Assembly: GCA_016748015.1 (NCBI GenBank)
Contig: JAAOMT010000302.1
Span: 62,001 to 126,000, forward strand
DNA length: 64,000 bases
Direction: 5' to 3'
From: Geosiphon pyriformis
Lineage: Eukaryota > Glomeromycota > Glomeromycetes > Archaeosporales > Geosiphonaceae
The position numbers and the translations under genes were made by a program. Of the stretch, positions 23,437-35,254 are shown piece after piece. The notes below the pieces were generated by a model. It made no database searches. It was not told the origin of the DNA and saw only the letters and a program-made list of their open reading frames with translations. The stretch's first letter is position 1; every line of letters starts with the position of its first letter.

Positions 23437-25826
23437 CTAACTGATAAAGTTATTCATTGTCCAATTAGTTTGGTATACACGGTCAGTGAGTTTATTTCGT
23501 GCTTTTGCTTTCAAATTGTATTTTCCAAATGTGAGGGAAAATTCAATTGGTCGATTAATACCAAGGTTTGTATCGGGTAAATCTGTTATGAATGAAGCGA
23601 AAATGCAAACTTTAAAAACTCTATAAGATAACCAGGGCAAAAAAGAAATCAATACCAGACAAACCTATGCGCAATGAGCCTAAATGAAACACGTTCCGCT
23701 GTTTACAGTGCTTTGCGTATCGCATAGGCGTGTAATATACTTTGAAAATAGCCGAATCTTGGTTGTGAAACGCAGGTTTAAATTCTTTTGAAAATTCTTT
23801 ATTCACTTCGATTTGCGTCCCACGTTCCGCCAATGTTTCAAATTTGAATATTCGGCCATCTGGTTCTCTACAAGAAAAAATAACAAACGTTGTAATGAAA
23901 ATTGAGAAATAATTTCTCTATAACTATTTCAAACCTTGCCCGTTCCGGATCCCCAGGGAGGAATTCTGAAAGTACTTCTATCCCATATGTCCACTTTAAG
24001 GTACGCGTACGTACAGTTTCCATATTTAACCCATATGCTACAGCTCCCTTAACTACTGCAGCCATGGGTTGTCGAGGTTCGGCAATAACTGGGATATGAT
24101 TTTGAAACTCTTCGCGAATACGTTTACGAAGATATTTTGATTCAGAAAAACCTCCAACGAGAAACATTGCCAAAGGCTTTTTCTGGGTAGCATCTGTTAT
24201 TTGATCAGAAATCAGTTTGATAATTTTGTTAATTACAGGATCAAACATTTCTTTGATTGAATCGAAATCTAGCTCCATCGTCCAATCCTCGGCTATCATC
24301 TCCTTGCTCGTGTTTTCATCCACACAATCGAGTAAAATCGGACAGTATTGTTCAATATCAAGTTCAATATTTCTGAAGGTAGAACGAACCCCATCAAATA
24401 AATGTTTTACACGAGGACAGAAAAACTTTTGGACCAAGTATTGAAGCTGCCCATAATTTTCTGTTTTTACTTTTTCCATTGCAGACCAGCCCAACCGCTT
24501 TCCGAGAAATTTAAGAAATTCCCGGTCGACAAACGTAGAACCGCAAAGGTCACCGGTTCGGACTGTAATTTCGTCAATTTTTTTGTCATCTTTTAGCAAT
24601 CGCGTTGTTAAATCCACTGTACCACCACCACAATCTACTACCAAAAAAGAGTCTAGAAAGAGAAGGGTCAGATTAGGGTCAAGATAAAAACGATTTGCGG
24701 GCAATCAAAATTGATACAACCTCCAGGCTTTAAGTTATGCTCATCAACCACTTTTAAACAGTAAATTGCGGCCGCTTCCGCTAAAAAATTTATAAATTTA
24801 TGAACGAACTAAAATCTGAAAAGATCTTTTTATCGAAATTGCAAAAAGCATACGTTCACTCGTGAATTCCAATTTTTCGGATTCAATAGAATCAATTATT
24901 CCAGCCGAATAGGCACATTCTCGCATTGTATTCTTAGCATTATCGTTCCTTGGAAAAAATTAAAAGATAAGAAATTCAAATGAGATTTCTGTAAAGATTC
25001 TGCAACCCAAGACAATCTCTTTACCATTCCGCTGGTATCGTTGTTACATATAAAACTTGAGAGAAAGACATATCAGGCCATGTAGTTTCTATCCTTTCTT
25101 GAATGACCTAAAGTCCAATAGAGATAATTATGTCCAAAAGCATTTACACAAACCTTAAAAATTCAAACTAATATTATTTCATACCTGATTCATTTCTCGG
25201 AGGTAATCTATTATGGGCTTTTTAAATTCCATTTTAGGAGGCAAGAAAGGTTTTGTATCTTTAGGCATATTAGAGAGATGTAATTTAAACATCTCTACAA
25301 AATGTTGCTTTTTGCCTCGCTTGGTACGTTTTTTCCTAGCTGGGGTATCAACGAGGGCAGGTTCGCCCCATGCTGAAAGCGTGAGTTCATCGTCCTCACT
25401 GACATTATACCGGATGGCAGTATTGGTTTTTGGGAGTCCTTCGCGCCCTGGCCTTCAAACAAAAATTTAGGTAACGATTAAAGAAAACCTGGAAATTTTC
25501 AAAATTTGTCCACTTTTATTATTTAATAAACGAACCAAGTCCCATTTGTTTCAATTTCCCCTGTGGCTTTGTGCGCGTAAGCAAAACCACCTGAAATAAA
25601 TTTGATAAAAAAGATAAATTTTACAAATCGCAATTTGATTAAGATATTTGTAGCAAATTAAAAAATTTAATTACTAAATGTGGTTCCGAAATCTAAAAAT
25701 ATTTAAGACGCAGTTAATGACTTTGTTATTAAGTATAATAAATTTCTCAATTACTTTGAACTTACCAATGGCTACTACTGCCCGAATCTCATCAATGGCT
25801 ACTGCCCGAATCTCATCAAAATTCAT
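23437..25826 (-). CDS. H2: HSPA12-like Hsp70 family protein, 10 exons
   Basis: Exons: complement of 25766-25826, 25675-25692, 25536-25590, 25185-25452, 25025-25107, 24854-24948, 24721-24780, 23935-24652, 23665-23867 and 23437-23582; 568 aa. Motifs: DFGTTFSGFAYAH, VVDCGGGTVDLTTR, DLCGSTFVDREF, FLVGGFSESKYLR, EPRQPMAAVVKGAVAYGL, and the C-terminal block LPDTNLGINRPIEFSLTFG ending YQTNWTMNNF. Exons of 18, 55, 83, 95, 60, 203 and 146 nt have exactly the same sizes in H3 and H4. Exon 1 carries a 24-nt tandem duplication, so DEIRAVAI is followed by a second DEIRAV. The gene is divergent from P2, with 321 bp between the two ATGs, so the pair is probably co-regulated (inference). Confidence 0.93.
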
Positions 25827-26147
25827 TATAATAGAAGAAATGGTTTGAATAAAGTGTAAAAGAGTCTACAGCAAGCAAAGGGATTTGGGGGATTAACGTA
25901 ATCAATAGAAATTAATGTTTAGCGTTATAATGAGTTTCAATTCATCAGTTTACTTGGCTGGAATGAATTTAAATCTGGCTTGACAATCGATAAAACTGGT
26001 AAAACAGGAGAATAAAACAAAGAAAACCTGAATATGTAATAAAGTGCAACATTAGCCGAAGTTTTGGGTATGTAATTATTACTAATTAGGATAGATGTAC
26101 GCGGTTGTAAGCTGGAGAAAAGTTTACCCATAGATTATAAGTTAACA
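25827..26147. promoter_or_regulatory. Divergent promoter of H2 and P2
   Basis: The 321 bp between opposed start codons must hold both promoters and both 5' leaders. By eye no clear three-unit heat-shock element (alternating GAA/TTC blocks) was found. Confidence 0.5.
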
Positions 26148-28175
26148 ATGAATGACACCAATAAAAATTGCCAACATCTCCGTATTGTGCAAATGAACGA
26201 CTCTTTCAATCAAGACGTTCAAGCAACCAGTAAATTTACACCAAATATTGAAGAAATAGGAAAGAATTTTTATTTTTCAAATAGTCAATTTGAACTGACA
26301 TATGATCCATCCATTGGCTCGGGTCCTAATTTGCTAAATCAAAATACTCAGTCGCCCAATATGCATCATAATGCTTTATTGGAGTGGGATTGTCTCTTTG
26401 GGGTTGCATCTCAGATGCGATGGCAAAACTTTGCTCTCCTGTTTGTTGTCATTTGGGATGCAGGACCTAGGAATCAAAAGACAGATGAACTCAAAGGGGA
26501 AGTTGAAAATCTTAAATTAGGGATCACTTTCCTAGAAGAACAAGGTGGGGCGGAAGCGGAGCAATGTCAAGAATTCATAAAAATGTTAGATAGCTATGTA
26601 AAATATTGGGAAAAAAATGAATCTAGATATCGTGAGGAATATACACAATTACTCAAAAGGGATCGTTCTTTCCTCGAGGGAAGATCAAATCTCCTTGAAA
26701 AGTTCCATGGCTTGGACGAATCGCACAGCAAAAATTTACGAATGATTTGTCAAATGCGAATCAAATCCTTCGCTAAGTTTGCGTTATATATAAATCAATA
26801 TTTACATGATCATCCAGCAAGAAAAAAGTTTCAATCAGAAAATAATGTGGCTCAATCTTCTTTCAACGATCAAAGGCAAATTTTTAATGAGAGACCATTC
26901 ACCAAGGTTTTGGGAGAATCTTCTGAGGAATCATTCACCAAAGTTTTGGGAAAACTTGCGACAGCGCGCGAAGAAATTAAAAAGGAACCAGGTGAATTGA
27001 AAGCAGAAAAAGGGGAACAAAAAAGTAAAGAGATTTTGACTTCCAAATCGGTATCCACTTTCTTGTCAGATAAAGAAAGAATTGAAGAACTTGAGAAACA
27101 AGTTAAATCCCTTAACCAAGAAGCGGGAAAATATCAGGCCGCGTTAGGAAGAGCTATAAATGTTCGTTGCAGCGATGACGACCCTAATAGCTCTGTGAAG
27201 CTCAACAATGAATTTGACGATATTCATTACTCAATTGAAGCATTCGTTAAAATAAAGGGAAGTAAGATGAAACTTAGAGACAGAGCAGCAAGATCATTGT
27301 TGGAGAATTATAAATCCTTAGCCTCAACTTCCGTAAATGCGGGCTATAAACTTGCCGTTCAAGCCGCTCTAGAGAGAAGAACTTTAGAGACAATAATGAA
27401 TATTGCAGAAAGATACCTTAATACAGAAATTATGTCGTCCCCTGAAACAAAGGTAGTGACAAGAAATAAGGCCTTAATGACTGGAAATAATGATAAAGAT
27501 TCAAATAATGATTTTACAGGTGAGTCACGGGAATGGAATAATATTCATCTTGGTAGTAAATTGTTTACTGAAATCTGAAACTCATCCAATTATATTATGG
27601 ATAAATTTTCAAAAGAAATTGAAAAAATTGTCATCTCATCCATGAAAACATTAGTTGAAAACATGGAGCTTTTCGAAAAATATCGGCGTGGTTCAGACCA
27701 CATAACACCCATATCACGAATTAAAATCTCTCAACAAGTATATGCTACGCTAGGTTCTCGAGCATTTAATAATTCAAAGCATCCGCTCATCCAAGAAATC
27801 GAGCATGAGCTTCTCACACTTATGGCTAATCATCGAGAAGTACTCGACGAAATCAGGAAAAAAGAGCTAGACGAAATGGCAGCTCACATCGGCATCGATA
27901 CCATCAAGATTTTTCAATTCAGGTTGAAAACTCAATCTCCAATTCCTGAGTACAGATTTTTCGAAGCAGGCGAGCATATTGATCCAATTGCTATGCAAGG
28001 GACTTGGGATGGCGATATTGAGGAATATGAAATCGATATCTGTATGTTCCCTGTTATTGGGGTCAATCTCGACGACATTCAAGATCGGCGAGTTTTCAAT
28101 AAAGCGAGAGTTATTGTAAGGCCTAAAGCGAATAATACACAAAAGCCAAACAATATCTGGAATTCAAAAAAATAA
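26148..28175 (+). CDS. P2: coiled-coil protein of the unrecognised family, with an in-frame stop or short intron
   Basis: One frame is open from 26148 to 28175 except for a single TGA at 27576-27578. A 93-nt intron (27520-27612; donor GTGAGT, acceptor TTTTCAAAAG) would remove it without changing frame and give 644 aa. That is preferred, but a true premature stop cannot be excluded. Domains: an N-terminal helical domain including LLEWDCLFGVASQMRW and LLFVVIWDAG (~78-110), shared with P3; a long charged coiled coil (~250-330) containing a near-repeated FTKVLG motif; the family signature YQAALGRAINVRC...DDDPNSSVKL; and a C-terminal block ISRIKISQQVYATLGSRAF and ICMFPVIGVNLDD followed by KARVIVRPK. 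No enzyme motif was recognised. It is divergent from H2 and convergent with H3. Confidence 0.75.
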
Positions 28176-28584
28176 TTAATGCTATAATAGCAGAGGGTGT
28201 GTCTTTCCAAAATATAAATATATATTTTATATATCAAAGATTAAAAACTGTCTAGTTAACTGTTGGTTCAAAGTATTTTATAGGAAATAAAAAACCTTAT
28301 TTCTAGTTATCAAACGTTTTCGTTAGCGGGTGGTTAAAAATAGTTCTTGGAAATCATGTATTTACATTAAAATTGAAGAACTTTCATCCCACAAGCGTTA
28401 CCAACAATTTTATTCATTCAATGTTCTAAGACAAGTCAGTACGTTTAAATATTAAAAATATCTAATGTCTTTGAAATCAAAAAAAGGGAGTTTGTTTGGT
28501 AACCAAGTTTTACTGTGGATGATGCTTAAAAGCTCAGGTCTTAATCAAAATTTATCCTTTTAATATCAATTTTCAGAAATTCCT
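28176..28584. other. Convergent 3' region between P2 and H3
   Basis: About 410 bp, A/T-rich, no exon seen; 3' ends of both genes. Confidence 0.5.
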
Positions 28585-30972
28585 TTATTGCGTGAAATTT
28601 TGTAATTTCCAGGATGTTTGATATACTTGTCCAGTAGTCTTATTACGTGCTGTTGCTTTGAGTTCCATTTTTCCAAAGGTTAATCCGAACTCGATGGGCC
28701 TATTTATTCCTAAATGTACATCAGGAAGATCTGAATAATTGGAAATTTAAACTTTATTTAATAATATTATTCAAAAACGTTGTATTGATAACAATGTATA
28801 CAAGTATGATTTACCGATTCTCAAATCACCCAAAAATCTAACACCTGCGTCGTCACAGAATCGTACCCAGTTTCTTTTCGTGTAGTATACTTTAAAAAGA
28901 ATTGAGGTTTGATTGGCATAAACTGGTTTAAATTCGCCTCTGAATTCTCTGTTGACATCCACTGGAGTTCGTCGCTCAGCAAGACGATTGAAGCGGTATA
29001 TTTTACCATCGGGAGTTCTGAGCAACAAAATTATGGATAGAGTTTATCGGGCTGTCCCAAGAAAAGAGAACTCTATTTTTATTACGCCTACCGTCGTTTT
29101 TTAGGATCCACATTTAATTGCCAAGTTGACAAAATTTCGATTCCAAAGCTCCATTTCAACACTCGAGTCTTAATAGTGTCCATATTTAAGCCATATGCTA
29201 CGGCACCTTTAACGACAGCAGCCATTGGTTGTCGAGGTTCAGCAATGATAGGGACCTGATTTATAAATTCCTCTTTGATTCTATTTCGAAGGTATTTAGA
29301 CTCAGAAAATCCACCAACAAGAAACATAGCTGAAATCTTTTGTGTTGGAGCGGCAGCTTTGAGTTGATCTGTAATCAATCGAATAATTCTTTTGATTACA
29401 GGATCAAACATAAGTTTAACAGAGTCAAAATCCAGTTCAATCAACCAATCTTCTTCTTCCATTTTTTCCCTAGCATCTCCCGTCACATACTTTAAAAGAG
29501 CTGGGCACCAATGTTCAATATCTACGTCGATATTTTTGTATGAAGAGGCGTCACCCTCAAATAAGAATTTGACCCGAGGACAAAAAAATTTCTGAATGAG
29601 ATATTGGAGGTTTCCATAATGCTCTGTTTTGACTCTTTCCATCGCTACTTCTCCCAAGTTCTTGCCCAACCATTTCATAAATTCTCGATCGACAAATGTT
29701 GAACCGCAGAGATCACCAGTCCGTTCTGTGATTTCATCTAATTTACCATCTGGACGAAGTTGCCGTGTAGTTAAATCGACAGTTCCACCACCACAGTCAA
29801 CAACAAGGAAAGACTCTAAAAGAAAATTTCAATTTGCACATTGTATACATCTTCAAAAGAACTGAAAATCAATCAATATTGACACAAAACATACCTCCTG
29901 CTTTGAGCTTATGTTCTTCAACTACTTTTAAACAATGCATTGCCGCAGCTTCAGCTGAAGATGAATTAAAAAATTTTACTCTAAATGTGAAAAGAAGTCT
30001 CAGACTAGTTGTGAAAACTGATATCACCTACGTTCACTTGTAAATTCGAGATTTTCAGAATCCAGAGTATCAATAATTTCAGACTCATAGGCACACCCCC
30101 GCATAATTCCTTTCGTATACTCTCTCCTTTTAAAATAGATTAAGAATATTAAATTCTGTGATAAATGGAAAAAGCAATCGAAAGGTGCAGTCATCTTCAC
30201 ACCATTCGGCCGGTATTGTCATTACGTATAAAACCTGCGATCTTTTCATGCCAGGCCAAGTTTTGTCAAGAGTGTCTTTTATCAACTGAAAATATCGAAT
30301 GAAAATATTTAAATAAAGGAAAGCATAAAAAATGAATTAAAAAAATCAATATGAATAAGACGTATTGACCTTATGCATTTCAAAAAGATAATCAGTAATA
30401 GGGCGTTTGAAATCCATGTTAGGTGGAAGGGGTGGTTTTGATTTTTTTGACATTTCTGTCAAATGCAATTTAAACAATTCCACAGTATATATCTTTTCAA
30501 CATCTTTGGATTTCTTTTTTTTTTCAGGAACGTCAACGAGGGCTGGTTCACCCCATGCTGTGACGACATAATCTTTATCATAACGAAGGGCAGTGTTGGT
30601 CTTGGGAAGACCTTCACGCCCAATCCTTAAAAAACAAAATTTGGTCGAATATTACCAAACTTCTATAATACAATATTTCAAATTCTGCATACCATCTATT
30701 ATTTGTCTCAATTTCCGAATTCACCTTGTGGGCAAATGCGAATCCGCCTATCAAACAATTCAATTTTTGGTTTATCACACATTATTCTCATAGTAACAGA
30801 CTTTAGAGGCCTCAGGTAATAAGCATCATTTTTACTCACTAAAAGTGGTGCCGAAGTCTAAAGATTTTATTATAAAAAGGAATGCTTAAAACAATTTTAT
30901 TGCCGCTATAATGCATTTCAGTAATGAATACTTACCGATACCAACCACTGCACGAATATCGTTATCAGACAT
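28585..30972 (-). CDS. H3: HSPA12-like Hsp70 family protein, 10 exons
   Basis: Exons: complement of 30936-30972, 30840-30857, 30693-30747, 30370-30625, 30203-30285, 30032-30126, 29895-29954, 29092-29815, 28815-29017 and 28585-28730; 558 aa. The N-terminus is MSDNDIRAVVGI. ATPase motifs: DFGTTFSGFAFAHK, VVDCGGGTVDLTTR, DLCGSTFVDREF and FLVGGFSESKYLR. The C-terminal block LPDVHLGINRPIEFGLTFG ends YQTSWKLQNF. All nucleotide-binding motifs are intact, so it is probably an active ATPase. It differs from H4 mainly in a Lys/Asp-rich insertion after ALVDVPEKKK. Divergent from P3 (393 bp between start codons) and convergent with P2. Confidence 0.94.
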
Positions 30973-31364
30973 ACTTTTATTCTGGGGAATGCCTATACTC
31001 CAGAAAATCACTCAATTTCTTTAAAAAAGAAATCAATCAAATCGAAATAAGAGCCTTTCACCCAAATATCCTCACAGTACATATTAAATTTAAATCCTAG
31101 CCAGCAAGCTTATTTAAAAAGGTTGTGCTATCCATTCCTTCCAAAAAAGATTAGCATGTTAAGTGTTACTGAGTTTTAGATCCTAAAGGATTCATTGTAT
31201 AACTAATGTGGGATCCCTTAAGGCGTACAAGGAAAAAGAATTTGAAAACAAGGACTAAATGAGGAATGAGGACAAGCCTCATTGTGGTATTGAGAATTTC
31301 ACCACGAGATCGTCAAAAGCTGTGGATTTTCTTTCGTTTTTTTGCGAGAAACTCGTATTTAAAA
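30973..31364. promoter_or_regulatory. Divergent promoter of H3 and P3
   Basis: 392 bp between the opposed start codons of H3 (30972) and P3 (31365). Same arrangement as H2/P2. No canonical heat-shock element was evident by eye. Confidence 0.5.
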
Positions 31365-33239
31365 ATGAGTTATCAGAGTGGAGTCGGTGGACATTATAAT
31401 CACCATTATAGTTATCAGTCCAGTTTTCCAAGATACGGTGGTTTAGGTTCTCAAAGAGGGACGGGAATAAATACAGAGGAATTGTTCGAGTTATTAGAAT
31501 GGATTGGAAATAGAACTCGTTGGACAAATTATGTTTATTTAATATTAATCGTTTGGGATACTGACAAGCACCAGAATTTTCGAACCAGTCCAAAATTTGA
31601 TATGGAGTATGAACAAGTTCTTGAATCTCTTCATGAACTACTGTCTGGTGACGGTGCGACTCGGCTACAATATAATCACGCTCTCCAGATTTTCGAAAAT
31701 TATCAGAAATTTTGGAAAAATAACGAAGATAATCTTAGGAAGCCATCTTTGGAATCAGCGTACCAACAAATTGGATTGTCGACAGACGCTAGCTATGAAG
31801 AAGGGGCTGTTCTTCGTGATCAATTACGTCGTTTAACTTTGGAACAACGTAAAAAAGTGCGCAATTTAATTATCAAAAGGATCCAATCTTATGCCTCTTT
31901 TGCCTGTTACCTGCAACACTTATCTCAAATGGGAAATACGAAGGAACAAGTTGAAGGTATTGCTTCGGTGGTCAGTTCAAAACTCAGCGTCAATCATTCA
32001 ACTGTTGAAAAAATAACAAAAACCAATCTTCATTCACCAAATGATCGAAATGATGTTGCCGAATTAAATAATCAGATTGCCGAACTTCAAAAAAGAAATA
32101 AAAAATTAAGCAATTCACTTGCAGAAGCAGATGAAAAGTTAGACACGGCTCAAGAACAAATGACGATTTTGAAAGAAGAGGCCTCTCATTACCAAGCTGC
32201 TCTCGGCAACGCTATTAGTGTTCGTTGGCGTGATAATGATCCTAACAATCCGGTGAATCTTGGCGAGGATATCGAGAAATTAATCCATTCGCTGGGCAAT
32301 TTTGCGAAAGTCAAAGGATCTAGTATCAAAATCATAGAAGACGCAGCTAGTCAACTCTTGGCCAATTATAAATGTCAGACTGAAATCACTGATAAACGAG
32401 GAGGTAAATTAGTACTGCACGCGGCATTACAACTCCTGATATTACAAACTATTTTGAACGGTTGCAGAAATTACTTAAACAAATCACCTCACAAAAATCA
32501 AGAAAATGACCAAGCTTCTAAATTATGTGATGCGACAGCTACACAAGAATTGTCGAATGAATGGGTAGACGCAAGCCATTCAGATAGCAGTGAGGAAGAT
32601 TCGGTAGACAGTTCAACAGGGCCACCGATAAAAAAGCAATCTTCCAAGACTATGGAAAATAATCTTGAAGTTGACATTATTACTACAACTGACGATTTAT
32701 TGGATTTGATGACTTGGTTTTCGAAAACTCGCAATGGTACTGATGATTTCACGCCGATAGCCTCGATAAAACTTCGACAGCTAGTTTATGCAGCCCTTGG
32801 TGCTCGTGGATTCAATGATATTAAGCATCCCCTTATTATGAATTTGGTGGGAAAGTTGATTGAAATAATGGATACGCATCGTGTAGTTGTGGGCGAACAA
32901 AAGAAGCAAGATATTAAAGCAGAGGCTATTGATTTAGTCCTTGATGTTATTCAATTGTTTTTCTTCCGTCTCAAGTCTCAACCAATAATTCCGGAATATC
33001 GATTCATTGGTCCCGGCCCTGATTTGAATTCTGAATTTATGGAGGGCAATTGGGAGGATATTAATCAGTCAGAAGTGGAAATATGCTATTTCCCGTTGAT
33101 TGGGATAAATCTCCAATCCAATGAACGTCGAGTCTTTACTAAAGCACGCGTTTTGGTGAGACCAAAAACTGAAAATTTAGAACCTTCGTCCGATTTAAAG
33201 GATTTGGTTGTTGAGAAAATTGCCGATGAGTTAAATTAG
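31365..33239 (+). CDS. P3: coiled-coil protein of the unrecognised family, single exon
   Basis: Intronless, 624 aa, and the best-preserved member of the family. The start at 31365 (MSYQSGVGGHYNHHY) is preferred to the in-frame 31266 ATG because the latter lies close to the divergent promoter and adds an Arg/Phe-rich stretch absent from the paralogues. Order: Gly/Tyr/His-rich tail; N-terminal helical domain with LFELLEWIGNRTRW and LILIVWDTD; coiled coil at about 230-280; signature YQAALGNAISVRWRD and DPNNPVNLGEDI; an acidic Ser-rich linker (SDSSEEDSVDSS); then IASIKLRQLVYAALGARGF; C-terminal block ICYFPLIGINL followed by FTKARVLVRPK. The linker replaces the position of the stop or intron in P2. 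No catalytic motif was recognised. Possibly a scaffold or cofactor of the adjacent Hsp70s (inference from gene order only). Confidence 0.8.
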   Translation: MSYQSGVGGHYNHHYSYQSSFPRYGGLGSQRGTGINTEELFELLEWIGNRTRWTNYVYLILIVWDTDKHQNFRTSPKFDMEYEQVLESLHELLSGDGATRLQYNHALQIFENYQKFWKNNEDNLRKPSLESAYQQIGLSTDASYEEGAVLRDQLRRLTLEQRKKVRNLIIKRIQSYASFACYLQHLSQMGNTKEQVEGIASVVSSKLSVNHSTVEKITKTNLHSPNDRNDVAELNNQIAELQKRNKKLSNSLAEADEKLDTAQEQMTILKEEASHYQAALGNAISVRWRDNDPNNPVNLGEDIEKLIHSLGNFAKVKGSSIKIIEDAASQLLANYKCQTEITDKRGGKLVLHAALQLLILQTILNGCRNYLNKSPHKNQENDQASKLCDATATQELSNEWVDASHSDSSEEDSVDSSTGPPIKKQSSKTMENNLEVDIITTTDDLLDLMTWFSKTRNGTDDFTPIASIKLRQLVYAALGARGFNDIKHPLIMNLVGKLIEIMDTHRVVVGEQKKQDIKAEAIDLVLDVIQLFFFRLKSQPIIPEYRFIGPGPDLNSEFMEGNWEDINQSEVEICYFPLIGINLQSNERRVFTKARVLVRPKTENLEPSSDLKDLVVEKIADELN

Positions 33240-33703
33240 TTATAAAATTTTCCATTGCTTGGTAATTTGTATCAATTTTTTATTATTTTGATATTTTGCC
33301 AGTAATAAATTTGGACCTTTCATTTTTATTTATAAATTAAAGCTTTGATGACTGCAAACTATTTTTCACAAGGTTAAATTTCAGTATGCCTCAAAATTTC
33401 TCTTGAGAATTACAAAGATGTAATTGCTCTACTCTTTTATTTCGGTAAAAGCTGCCGCATAAAGTTTTAGCTTCGTTATGTGAACAAAGCCGAATCAAAG
33501 CGAGATTATCTTTTGCAAAAGCTGATTTCTTTTGCGAGCCAAGAACGTATGACTGTCCCCGTGACAAATCAGGCTTATTAATGTTTGTTTCACAAGCACT
33601 TCTATCACAAATGTATAAAAAGAGTAAAAAGAATAAAGTGAATGATAGTAACACCAGCTCTTCCAGATCCAATTTCTTTTGAACTTAAAGACCAAACGAA
33701 ACT
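33240..33703. other. Intergenic region between P3 and ART
   Basis: About 460 bp. The minus-strand open frames here are low-complexity and not credible. Presumed P3 3' end and ART promoter. Confidence 0.45.
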
Positions 33704-34837
33704 ATGCACCTGCCAAGCTCAAATTCAGCGAGTCAAAATACAACTGAAAAAAAAGAAAATGTGATAGCAGTGAAACCTTGTGAAAGAATTTCAAGCTCTA
33801 AAAGTGAAGTAGAATGGGAATTAGAAACTGAAGAAGACAGCGAAAATTGTTCAAAAAGTTGGAATAGAGAATTTTCGAGTCAAGGCCTATATGAACGTGA
33901 TGAAACCAAATTAGATGATAAGAGTTGTCGCTGTGGCCTTTGTCAAAAAGGTAAGAAATATCAGCTTTTTAAAATTTTATTATTTCATATTTCAGCGGAT
34001 TCTTAAATCGTCTTATTTGGTCTAGGATTGAACCCTAGTACTCGCTCTGATTTCCGTACCCTGGAGAACCGTCTTTATTCAATAAAGCTGCTTCGTGAAG
34101 TTGCCTTATTTGCTGGGACACGTGATGTAACTGACAAGATTGTTGACCACTTTCATTCGACCTGGGAGAATCCTCTTCATATGGTATTAAATTTCCAAAT
34201 TGATCCTCGAATTTGTCATTAATCAAAAATAATGCTGAACTTTTTTAAGGGTCGACCTGTTGTAGAGACTATCTCGTTCATAAAATACTCACCCAAGATT
34301 GCCCAGAGATTTGACGAATGTTTGTCTGAATTTACGCTTATTGCTGATGATCCTAATGTGAAGCCATTCTGGCGTGGGACTCGTGTTGAGTGTGAATATG
34401 ATCAAGAAAGCTCATGCAACCCCAATTCAGTACTTTTTTGTCGTTCATGTCAGTCGATATTTCGAGATCAGGAAGGTGACAATAGGTGAGTACAGCAATA
34501 ATTCTCGAAAATTCTATTTTTACTTTGAGATTTATTCATTCTGTTTAAATTATCATGTAGCCATGATAAAAGGATATACTTTTCAACAAATTCTTCACAT
34601 TGTTATTCGACAGTAGAATCTAGTTCTAAAAAATTTAAAATACAGCTTTGTTTTGCCGCTCTTGGAAAATCCCATACATTTAATCCTTTGGTGGATACCA
34701 ATGAAGAACTTCGGGAAGCTCCATATCCCTGCCATTCTGTCGTTCTCCAGAAAAAGAATTTTGAAGAAATTATTTTGTATCGTTCAGACTCTTTTATTCC
34801 ATTTGCTTATGTCACGTATCGGATTGAGGATTGGTAA
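33704..34837 (+). CDS. PARP-catalytic-like ADP-ribosyltransferase, 4 exons, His of the triad replaced by Arg
   Basis: Exons 33704-33950, 34026-34183, 34250-34485 and 34561-34837 join in frame to 305 aa. The C-terminal ~130 residues resemble the PARP catalytic fold. FWRGTR (175-180) occupies the place of the usual hGT motif. RIYFSTNSSHCYS (218-230) matches the GIYF-x-SS-YS block with Tyr220. IQLCFAALGKSHT matches the strand after it, and FEEIILYRSD (281-290) matches the E-x-[IV]-[VL]-Y motif with Glu283. The first triad residue is therefore Arg177 instead of His; in PARPs that His positions NAD+, so activity is uncertain. A CRSC pair and C-x-C-x2-C near residues 79-82 may bind metal. The N-terminus is acidic and Ser-rich. 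It lies between P3 and H4 on the same strand. Confidence 0.62.
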
Positions 34838-35254
34838 TATTTTGTCGCTATTAGTTTGAAGTACATTCTCTAAATCTTAGCGATTTCTACATTAAATTTC
34901 TCATAAAGGGTTTCGGTTATTATTCTCATTTATAGTATATATAGTTACTACTTTAAAAGATTCCAAATTTTGCTTGTATGTCGGATGTTTTTTATCGGAT
35001 GTTTTTTATCATTTTCCGAAGTAAGCGAAACAGGTTTTTGATGCATAGAACATGAGAATGTTTAGGCTATGGAATTTTTTTTTTCCGGTGAATGAGATTT
35101 CTTTTCAGAAGAGTTCTCATGCACTACGGCAAATGATCAAAATTCGTAATATAACAACAATTCCAAGTACACATATATTCACAATTAATTTAAATTTCTT
35201 GAAATTCGCAGCATTATTTTTATATTCGAATTCAGCAAAAATTGTAAATCTGAA
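34838..35254. other. Intergenic region between ART and H4
   Basis: No exon seen. A direct repeat of a 15-mer (TCGGATGTTTTTTAT, twice) lies near 34980-35010. Presumed ART 3' end and H4 promoter. Confidence 0.45.
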
